Positions 55,708 through 64,000 of a DNA stretch of 64,000 nucleotides are shown one piece after another (the stretch's first letter is position 1; every line of letters starts with the position of its first letter). The position numbers were made by a program, and so were the translations under genes. The stretch is from Pseudo-nitzschia pungens. Taxonomy: Eukaryota; Bacillariophyta; Bacillariophyceae; Bacillariales; Bacillariaceae. Under the pieces are notes generated by a model. That model saw only the letters and a program-made list of their open reading frames with translations. It ran no database searches and was not told where the DNA came from. The stretch covers positions 4,092,001-4,156,000 of the forward strand of contig CM074765.1 of assembly GCA_037355855.1 (NCBI GenBank), in the 5' to 3' direction.

Positions 55708-57147
55708 CTACTGGTACTATTTCTAGTACTAGTAGTAATGATTGTTTTGTTTCTGAAGTCCAATAGGTTCAAATGCAATTTGCTACTAGTAATACCATAA
55801 TGCTGTCCCTTGGTTCATCAAAAAAATTTACCCGCAGGCAAGGACAAGAAGAATTATAACCTCAAACAAGACACTGTGCTGGTGGTCCAATGGTACTACT
55901 ATTATTATTATTATTATTTGTTGGTGGTGGCCAATCCTCATGCTGCCGACTCACCGCCCACTCGTCACTGCTCGTCCTCCTCATCCACTCCTCACTCCTC
56001 GAACCAGCATTGATGCATCCATTCTACACAGAAGAAGGGTGCTGACGAGTCATGCTGCATCATTCTTCAGGGAAGATGGATGCTGGGGTTAGCAGAAGAA
56101 GAAGTTCGAAACTTAGCGAAAGTACAAGAATTAGTAGTAAAACGACCCGAAGCCATAAATTCGTTTGCTTTGGAGGTGGTACTAGTAAGATTACTACTAG
56201 TACTTGACCGTACCAATCGCGAAATTCAGTTGGGAGGAGTGATATTGTGACAGCTCGTTGCCAAAAAGAATGCTACTAGTAACCTTAGCGTAACAAGGTT
56301 ACCGGTAATCGCGACCGACCCAGCCAGAGCCTTGATAGAGAAGGCTTCCCGATCGCGGACTGTGGATCGTGCAAGGTAAGGTTTACTTACTAGTTGAATC
56401 GTGTGCCCCTGGGATCTCACCAGAAAATCCGAGCCCATTCAGCTCAAAATACATGATTACTACTAGTACTAGTAGTAATATTTTCAACAATTTGCGACTA
56501 AAAGTTTACTACTACCGGTACTTCGTAGTGGTAGGAATTTCTTCGCTTTGTTTCGTTAGCAAGTTTTACAAGAGTGTGATTCCGAGCCATCGCTTCTGGT
56601 TAGAAACAGAAAGGGACGTGCATCCCACATGTTCCACAATGGCAACGTCAGATCCGTCACGTTCCTCGGAGTCTCGCAGTTGGACCCCAAACCGCCGGTA
56701 ATTCCCCCTTCTGACTCAGAACAATAGCGCGTTGTCACTCTTCCCGTGCAGTTTTAGGGGGATCACTAACGATGCACGCAACCCGTTTTATCGTTTTTTT
56801 GGTGCTCCATCCAAACCCTGCGGAAAGAGAAAAAAGCATTCTGTTGGGTTGTGAATTTTGTGAATTTCTGGGTGCGGAACGCGGAATCGCAAACGCGAAA
56901 AAAGAACAAAGCTGCTCACAAATTGAAGAAATTCTTTCGATCGCTCATTATGGTAACTTATGACATATGCACGGCACAACGAAAGCATAGAGAACAGTCA
57001 CCAGGATACAAGCACCATACCGCGCCACATCGCCCGAAACTTCCCGTTATTTAAGGTGTCCAACAATTGCAACAGCAATAGAGGTTTCACAAAAGAAATT
57101 AATTCGAGCTCAATCAATCAAATCCAAACGCAGTAGCGATCGGCGAA
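53312..57147. other. Intergenic region with TACTAGTA-rich DNA and microsatellites
   Basis: 3.8 kb with no gene supported. From about 54840 to 56530 the sequence is rich in ACTAGTAGTAGTAC variants. It also holds a (CTT)n run and a (GA)n run at about 55640-55710, and palindromic AGTAACCTTAAGGTTACT near 54707-54725. The left part is the likely 5' flank of LRR copy B; its frames are short and non-ATG. Confidence 0.6.
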
Positions 57148-58443
57148 ATGACGAAACCAACCACCACCGAATTCGAGACGATACAACACAGTCCTCTTGA
57201 TATGAATATGAATATGAACGAAACGATAATACCGAGGCTGTGGAGCGACGATCTCCACGGAAAATGGTTTGCCCCGAATTCCACTACGAATCCTTCCAAT
57301 CTTGCCAGAAACATCTCCATCCTCTCACCTCCCGCCATGGACATGACCGCTACGATACGAAACCGCCCCATTGTGCGGCCCGAATCCATGACCACAAACT
57401 CCTCGACCTCAACCTCCACTTCCGCCACTAACAGCCTCTCCAGCAGTAGTATCTCCAGCACACACCTCGGATCGAAGCTCGCCGGGGACGTTCTGGTGGC
57501 CGTCACAGTGACCTTTGGCGTGGCACCCTTTCTGACGGTGGTGGACAAGGCCATCGTGGAGTCGGCGTCCGGAACGAACTCGATCGTCCGGTCGGCAATC
57601 GACTCGTTGCGGGGCATGGCCCGCAATCCCGTCGACTATTTCCGATCGCCCACCTTCTTGCTCATGTGGGGCGTTTACGGCGCCACCTATTCGACCGCCA
57701 ATTCCTTCAAGACTCTGGAGGAACACGCCACGTACCGGCGGGATCGAGATCAAAATCAGAATCAGAGTCGAACCAACAATCCGAGCGGAACCACGGGCAA
57801 GGCCGCCGGGACCTTTGCGATTGCCTCCTTTCTGGGAACGACGTTGGTTAACAGCGGGGCCAGCATGCTCAAGGACCGGGCCTACGCCCGCATGTTTTCG
57901 GGATCGTCGTCGGCGTCTGCCGCCGCCAAACCCTTTCCGAAAGCCTCTTATGCCTTTTGGGCCATGCGGGATCTGAGCGTCATTGGATCCTCCTTTTTGC
58001 TCCCCGAGCTGGTGGCTTCCAAGTTGGTGGAAAACTCCGAGATGGACCGTGAGAAGGCCCTGTCGATCTGCCAGATCGGCCTGCCGGTCCTGGCCCAGTT
58101 CGTTGCCGGACCCTTCCAGTATTTGGGACTGGACGTGTACAACCGCAACCTGTCGCACCTGTCGACTCCCGCAGCGATCGCCGATCGGACCAGGCAGCTC
58201 GCGGGAGGGATTGCCCCCGTGATTGCCGCTCGGATCGCCCGGATCGTTCCGGGCTACAGCATCGGGGGAGTCGCCAACACCAAGCTCCGGACGGCGTGGC
58301 GCAAGAAGCTGCTGGAGCGGGACGTAGCCGCGATGATGAAGAACGGCGGCGAGAGCGGCCGAAGCGGGAACAACGAGTACGCGACGCGGATGGTTGCCCT
58401 GCTGCACGGGAGCCAACGGGGAGACGGCAAGAAGAGCAGCTAG
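57148..58443 (+). CDS. Conserved membrane-type protein of unknown function
   Basis: 431 residues, one exon, ATG 57148. The first 105 residues are Thr/Ser/Asn-rich low complexity. The rest looks like a folded protein with several moderately hydrophobic helices: DVLVAVTVTFGVAPFLTVVD, LLMWGVYGATYSTANSF, GTFAIASFLGTTLVNSGASM, YAFWAMRDLSVIGSSFLLP, CQIGLPVLAQFVAGPFQYLG. The pattern, including SPTFLLMWGVYGATYSTANS and GLDVYNRN, reminds me of an uncharacterised fungal/protist family with a mitochondrial-carrier-like helix layout. That is memory of a pattern, not a search result. No catalytic motif is visible. It is convergent with the acyltransferase, whose stop lies about 540 bp downstream. Confidence 0.7.
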   Translation: MTKPTTTEFETIQHSPLDMNMNMNETIIPRLWSDDLHGKWFAPNSTTNPSNLARNISILSPPAMDMTATIRNRPIVRPESMTTNSSTSTSTSATNSLSSSSISSTHLGSKLAGDVLVAVTVTFGVAPFLTVVDKAIVESASGTNSIVRSAIDSLRGMARNPVDYFRSPTFLLMWGVYGATYSTANSFKTLEEHATYRRDRDQNQNQSRTNNPSGTTGKAAGTFAIASFLGTTLVNSGASMLKDRAYARMFSGSSSASAAAKPFPKASYAFWAMRDLSVIGSSFLLPELVASKLVENSEMDREKALSICQIGLPVLAQFVAGPFQYLGLDVYNRNLSHLSTPAAIADRTRQLAGGIAPVIAARIARIVPGYSIGGVANTKLRTAWRKKLLERDVAAMMKNGGESGRSGNNEYATRMVALLHGSQRGDGKKSS

Positions 58444-58983
58444 CTGCGCTAAGCAGGCAACTCGGCTGCCACGAAACGAAACGAAACGAAACGAAACGAG
58501 CAAGCCGCGAAGACCTAAAACATCAACCAACAGACGATGCGGCAATCTTGTGAATGGGCGTGGATTCTGTGTGCACTGGGTGTGGATACCAGAAGAAACG
58601 CCATGTACCGTACAACCATACTACTTAAACCAATAGATTGATACGCATACAGACCTTAGAACGATGCACTGTGACAGCAAAGCCGCAGTCAACTGGTTTG
58701 CACTGGTATTATAGTATCGGAACCAATATATTATTTCGTACAGACCTTCCAAGAAGAAGATACGTTCCAACTGCCTAGCTGTAATTTATATACAGTGAGA
58801 ATTTACCGTTGGGTTTGTAGGTGTTCCCGGACTAGTTGCAAATGAACATAGGCATGTGTGTTTCGACTCACCCACATCTGTCCGAATACAGAGTAGTAAA
58901 TAGAATGAATAATAGTAGGAAAAGGGCAATCCTGCAAAGAACCGACGACCCCTCCGCTCCGAGGGAGGTTCGTCGGCACGCAT
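58444..58983. other. Intergenic region between convergent genes
   Basis: Contains an (ACGAA)n run at about 58472-58498 just after the upstream stop, then AT-rich sequence. Nothing else is supported. Confidence 0.5.
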
Positions 58984-61900
58984 TCATGAAATAGTTGCTT
59001 TCTTGGAGTGCTCGACGGCGGTACACCATATTCTCGTTAGGACTTGCCCGAATTGTCCCGATCGTCGAAGCGCATAAGCTCCGCCATTTCGGCCGATCCG
59101 AGGCCAAAACTGTTCATGCTGCTCCGGCGATCGGGTTTGACCGGCATCTGATCGTTGCTCCCCCGACGCTTGTGTGTGCCGCGTCGCGATTCGGCTCCCC
59201 AACGAAGGCTTGTTGCTGGTAACCGGGGTCTTGGTATCATCGGCAAAGGGATTGCGGCGGTTGGTTTCGTCGTCGTTGAGCCTGACGGGCACCGGCTGCG
59301 GAGGGAAGTCATCGTCGTCGTCGTCGTTGCAGGATGGCACCGCGGAGGTCTCGGCTTCCGAGTTCAGGGTCAGCATGCTGCTGCTCTTTTGGTGGTTGAT
59401 GATCGATTCCCCCAGAGCAGAATCGAGGTCCAATGTGAGTTCGGAGGCCTCAAACTTATGGTGTGGCGGGGGCTGCGCCTCCGGACACCACCGATCCGAT
59501 TCGAGGACGACCTCTGGTTTTTCCGCCTCCTTGATTGTCTCAAACGTAGACTCCCCCCAAATGTCCTGGAAGGATTGGCACGACACGTTGTTCCCCGTGG
59601 GCAAGCTCCTGAGGGACGGCCTCTCCTTCGGATCGTGCACCTTGGTCTGCGAGATGGGTTCTAGGAGGCTCGCCATTTCTCGCAGGACTCCCTCCAGGGT
59701 CAGCGCGTACCGGGTTGTCTGCCGGTGCTTGCTGCAAATGGCGTAGTGGAGGTGGGAATCCTTGATGATGTATCCGATCCCGTACCCGTCCGGCACCACG
59801 GGTCCGAACCCAAAGAGCGCCAGGCTGGGATTCCCGCAGTTGCTGGTGGACAGAATGGTGTGGTTGAGTTTTCTCCAGGCCTCGGACCGGAAGAATTCCG
59901 GAACAGGGAGTTCGTGCTTCTCTGCAATGCACTTGAGGGCATACAGGTGTCGGTCGACACCCTTGCCCTGAGCGCATTCCTTGACGAGTTGGGAGTGGGC
60001 CTGGGTAGCACGCCGCAGGGCAACGAGCTTTTGGTGGGCAGTGCTGGAGGGGTTGCAAAAGATCTCGCAGAGCTCCTTGGCCTCCATCGTTGCCGGTCTC
60101 ATTGCCTCCGTCCGGCCGTGGTAAAAGCCCTTGGTCATGACGGGTTCGTAGGCGCAGACTATTTTCCCGTACAACCGGTAATAGGCCAGCATCATGCTCA
60201 TCTGAACGTAGGAATCCGGAGACAATTTGTTGAAGGTGATAAAGCGCTTGCCATAATCCTTGAACTCCAAAATAGTGCGTGTCGCTAGCCAATATCTGAT
60301 CGCCGAGAGCGGTTTCCGCAAAGTATATCTTTCGTTGGATCGATTCGGACAATTCAAAGTGGATCTTTTTGGGAAAGACTGCGTGTAGGTTGAGGGGTGT
60401 GAGAAACGTAGGCAAATCACAGAAAACCACAAGGCCACAAACAGATCGTCCACGACGCAACGATTCCAGAAGTCTGTAAATCACCTACCATCCAGCGTGG
60501 GACGTCCCTTCTGGTCAAGCGTTACCGCGGCCCTTCGCACGTTCGCCGTGATGACGGAAGGAACGAGGCCCTGGTGGGCGTGCACCAGCTTGGTGATGGA
60601 CTGCGCAAAGGCAATCACGGTATCGGCGTAAATGTCGGACACAAACCTCAGGGCCGTGTGCCCGTCGATGGCCGAATGCTCGAAATTGATTCCGGCTCCG
60701 CCATCGGCGGTCACAATGATCTACGGAGTCCAACGGCAACAGAGCGCAGTTCGAACCCATCCAACGTTAAGGAGAAAGAACGAACGGAGCAAAAATACGC
60801 AAAAGGGTTGGGCAATGGCGATTTTCGCCGACAGATTTTTGCTCGTTCCATCTCTCCAACACTCCGCAATTCACTCACCTGCAGCTTGTCGTACCACCGA
60901 TTGGTACAGGATCCGACCTGGTACTCGATGGCGTTGTACGCGCTGTCCTCGGGGTGGTGTTCCGCCAGCTCGTAGGATCCGTGCAGCATGTTGGCCGCGG
61001 CCTCGTGCCTGGTTCGGGGCGAGCAATCGTCCAGCGCCAGCACAAAGAGGGCCGAGTCGACAATCGCAAAGCTCTCCGTGTTGGTGGTCGGAGCGTGCCG
61101 GATTATTTCCTCTCGCGCCTGGGCCCACTGGGTTCGGTCCAGGCTGGTCAGCACGCCGAGGGCCGAAACGCTCTCGGCGTAGTGATCGCGGCCCGTTGGC
61201 GTGCCCGTGCCAGGGGCGGTCTTGGTGGAGGGAGCAGCAGTGGCAGCAGCGATGTTCGCGCTCGCCTTCGCCGGAGCCGTTTCCGTGCGATGCGCATTGG
61301 CCCAAATGGCCTCCAGAATGTCCACCAGGTCGCCCTCGTCCACCGCCACATCTCCGTTCGGCCACAGGGCCTGAAAGTAGTAGAGCTGGTTGCAGCACAT
61401 GACGGCCACGTGGTTGCTCTCGTTGTACACCGCGATCGTGTCGCTGGACTTGAGCTGGGGCACCCTCGAGGCACCAAACAGTGCCCGGAATTGGTCTGTC
61501 AGAACAAGAACCAACAGCAATTGCAAAGGGTTAGCGTCGCTTACATATCCACCATTCCATGTCCACCAAAAACAATCCAATCCAATACACCCTAATCTAA
61601 TCTAATCTAATCTAATCTCATATAATCCAATACAATACAATCCAAACGAAACCGAAACCCAAATCCTTTCTTCGCTACTCACCCATGCACAGCGCCTTGC
61701 CCCGAAAAGTATCCGGCTTGAGTGTCTCGTTCCGGAGCTGGCTCGCCATCTTGACGGACGCAAAACACAGGTTGGCCGCCCTCGGGATCTGGTTTCCGAC
61801 CAGCTTGGGATCGGGGGATTCCTCCAGCAAAAAGTAGGGATTCAGGTTGAGCACCACGCTCGAATCTGGTGCCAGGTAGGCCTCGCTCCAGAATTCTTCC

Positions 61901-62566
61901 ACGTAGGATCCGATGGATCCGTTCGCCTGGCCGGAGCGATCGTAGTCCAGCAGAAGCTTCTGGAGCATTGGACCCGTGGTTTGCCGCAGTTTTTGGGAGG
62001 ATCCGCCGTCGCCGTCGTCTTGATCGCCGTCGCTGGCACCCTTCAAAAACTCTCGGACTGCCTGCTCCGTCTCGCATCGGACTTCGGGATCGGCCTCGGC
62101 CTCCAGGGCTTCCAGGTGCTTCAAAAACTTTTCCATCGTTTCTTCCAACGTGGGGATGGGAAGACGCGGGAGCTGTTTTTGGTTTCCAAAGGTGAGGCTC
62201 TCGCGGCCCGTGCTCGAGCCGGAGTTGTTGTTGTTGTCGGTGTCGCTGCGGAGTAGACGCCATGGTGCTGGCAGTTGTCTTGTTGCCGTGGGACGAAGTC
62301 GGATGATCCGTACTATTGAAAGGACTGTTGGAAACGGAAACGGAAACAGAAACAGAATTTGAGTCCGATTCCGATTCCGATTCCACTGTGATGCTGGATA
62401 GCTTTCGCAAGCAGATGGGTTTGCCAAATGCAGGCATTCCCTTGACCAGCGTCAGCGCTAGAGCTCCGTCTCTGGCGGGAAGACGTCTGGAACTTCGCTG
62501 ATGTTTGGACGACAGTGAGTGTCGTTTGTTTTGGTGAGAGTCTTGGTCGTCGACCTTGGGTGTCAT
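58984..62566 (-). CDS. Carnitine O-acyltransferase, four exons, two frame problems
   Basis: Exon 1 about 62566-61683, exon 2 61495-60879, exon 3 60720-60489, exon 4 60378-58984. Exon 1 contains LPRLPIPTLEETMEKFLKHL, the family's opening signature. Exon 2 starts DQFRALFGASRVP and includes ESNHVAVMCCNQLYYF. Exon 3 has GINFEHSAIDG, whose His is the expected catalytic base. Exon 4 has LSPDSYVQMSMMLAYYRLYG and GRTEAMRPAT, then the CoA-side STSNCGNPSLALFGFGPVVPDGYGIGY. The enzyme moves acyl groups between CoA and carnitine in mitochondria or peroxisomes. Two frame problems appear. The ATG frame of exon 1 (MTPKVDDQDS) differs from the core frame, changing near an SVSVSVS tract (62340-62390). In exon 4 the frame shifts by one base near 60290. 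The acidic C-terminal tail beyond the fold is also in doubt. Confidence 0.85.
61585..61650. repeat. (CTAAT)n-type repeats in an acyltransferase intron
   Basis: Intron 1 (61496-61682) holds about five TAATC units and then degenerate ATACAATCC variants. It lies between a clean GTGAGT donor and the acceptor CTGACAG. Confidence 0.75.
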
Positions 62567-64000
62567 GAGCGATACGATGCGATAAAACAAATTTCGAATG
62601 GAAAGAATTCAAAAAAAAAAGTGAGCAACGACGAATCCTTTCTTTGGTTCGGGCTAACGCACAAGGTTGATTTCGTGTCGGGGTACGGTACTACCCACTT
62701 TGGATGATGATTCGTGTGGTGATCTTTTCGGTTTTGGGTTTTTGCGAAAGAGAAGGCTTGGTTTGTTTTCGGTATGAAATAATGAGAGAGGGGATGCTTT
62801 CGTGGATGGAACACTTGTGGCCGGAAGTGTGCTCTACGGTGTCACCATGACTTTAACCTCTAAACCCTTACCAAGTAAGTCGGTGGAATCGATCTAGACC
62901 TATTCCTCCTTTTGTTCCAGTATGGCTTACCAATCCTTGTACGATATCTCTGTTTGATCGTAAAAAGTGTTACAGATCATTCCAGGGACAAGCTGACATC
63001 GTTACATCATCCATTCAGCGATGAGAAGTGATTGTGCTTATGTTTATGAAGTAAGCAGGAACAGAAAACGATGATACTGCCCGTCAGCTGTTGTTGACAA
63101 TCCTCTTGTATTGTACCAACACGCTTCCGAGAGCCGGTAGGGCTACCGGTAACTTACTTCTTCACTGAAACATTTAGCGGTATTGGAAAATCGCATGACG
63201 ATCACATCTATTGGTAACATTTCTTCCCCTCGGAAACTGTATGAAGAACTAAGAAGATGAGATGCAAATAGTAATTGACGTATGTTCCAAGCAGGGGTCG
63301 AAAAACAATTAACAGACGCTGTTCCCTGTGGGAGCGGATCAACAAAACTTCCCATTAAGCCTTACTCGTATTCATCTGGGAAGGAATCCAACGAAGTCGT
63401 GACTGGTTTGGTCACGCGTGAATGAATCGAGTCTTGAGCGACACGCGCCCGACGAGTGACGAACCAACGTGCCAAACAAAATCCGTTTTTTTGTGACAGC
63501 ACATCATCGTCACAACGTACGAGTTCTACTCGTGCTCGTACAAGTAAGGCTTACACACGACGGTAAGGTAGGTTACTTGTAGTCATAACTACCTGTATTT
63601 TGAAAGTTACAGAACAAGCAAAAGTAATCGCACTCGTACGTAATTACCAGTATGGTGGTAAGACTTATGCATTCATTCCCACGTTGGATCCTTGATGTTG
63701 TCGTCAGAACCCATACCATAACCTTACCTGGTAAGGTTACCGTTACATCACAACCACATCTCGGAAAGAGCGAGATAAGGTTACCCGAACTTTGGCTCCA
63801 TCCATCGTTCACGAGACCGTGGCAACAGTTGCTCTCCGTTTGAATGCATCAACTCGCTCTACATGTACAGTAGCTAACGTCGGATACAGCGCTGCCACGT
63901 TACGAGTCTAGATCCAAAGTTCCATCTTCCATCACATCCGAGATTCTCCCAGCTTTGTTTCTCTAGAAAGGAGCATCCGGATCACTAGTGTTCGGAGGGA
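62567..64000. other. Intergenic region, no gene supported
   Basis: AT-rich. It has the densest cluster of GTAAGGTTAC-type motifs in the window (GGTAAGGTTACCGTTAC at about 63731-63747; GGTAAGGTAGGTTACTT at about 63562-63578; GATAAGGTTACCC near 63774). It includes the 5' flank of the acyltransferase. Open frames are short. Confidence 0.5.

Noticed and set aside
55630..55710. (CTT)n and (GA)n runs as a possible regulatory element
   Set aside because: Ordinary microsatellites; nothing nearby suggests a function.
57409..58545. 378-codon open frame on the minus strand
   Set aside because: Antisense to the gene at 57148-58443. The plus-strand product has the composition and hydrophobic pattern of a real protein; this one does not.
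1..64000. tRNA or rRNA genes
   Set aside because: No B-box type GGTTCGANTCC with a foldable cloverleaf, and no rRNA-like conserved stretch, was found by eye on either strand.

Overview
The window reads as nuclear DNA of a diatom, most likely a raphid pennate. The clues are a bacterial-type GyrA tail, which diatoms encode in the nucleus for the plastid; a CRAL-TRIO plus DUF6824 protein; short GT-AG introns; a Ty3/Gypsy retrotransposon; and GC-rich, Asn/Ser-rich coding blocks separated by AT-rich intergenic DNA. This assignment is an inference from gene content. No rRNA, tRNA, CRISPR or bacterial operon structure was seen.

Layout, left to right. 2-436: 3' end of a gyrA-like gene (+). 437-2888: intergenic DNA with a degenerate tandem duplication. 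2889-4472: CRAL-TRIO/DUF6824 protein (-). 5379-6596: a 1.2-kb long inverted repeat with no gene. 6989-12935: a complete Ty3/Gypsy element (-) with two 195-bp LTRs that I find identical, and a 5-bp target duplication. 14853-16793 and 18555-20321: a tandem pair of GT49-type glycosyltransferases (+). 21531-25631: a DExH-box RNA helicase (-). 26988-32148 or slightly beyond: an RNA polymerase I factor resembling TAF1B/Rrn7 (+), spread over several reading frames. 33018-34358: PP1-type phosphatase (-). 36928-38684: a three-exon inward-rectifier-type K+ channel (-) with an unusual zinc-finger-like insert. 41111-46688 (+) and 46989-53311 (-): two convergent paralogous multi-pass membrane LRR genes in which nearly every LRR is one 72-nt exon. 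57148-58443: a membrane protein of unknown function (+). 58984-62566: a four-exon carnitine acyltransferase (-). 62567-64000: no gene seen.

The most unusual object is the convergent LRR pair. About twenty exons per gene each carry one 24-residue LRR between phase-1 introns, a structure suited to gain, loss or exchange of single repeats. Copy B has a Notch-like LNR segment that copy A lacks, and copy A carries several reading-frame breaks.

A caution runs through the window. Four loci (TAF1B-like, LRR copy A, and two places in the acyltransferase) lose frame by 1-4 bases. Low-complexity or homopolymer tracts account for some of these. Real decay, missed introns and uncorrected assembly indels cannot be separated from sequence alone. 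All exon coordinates were derived by hand from GT-AG signals, frame and paralogue comparison.
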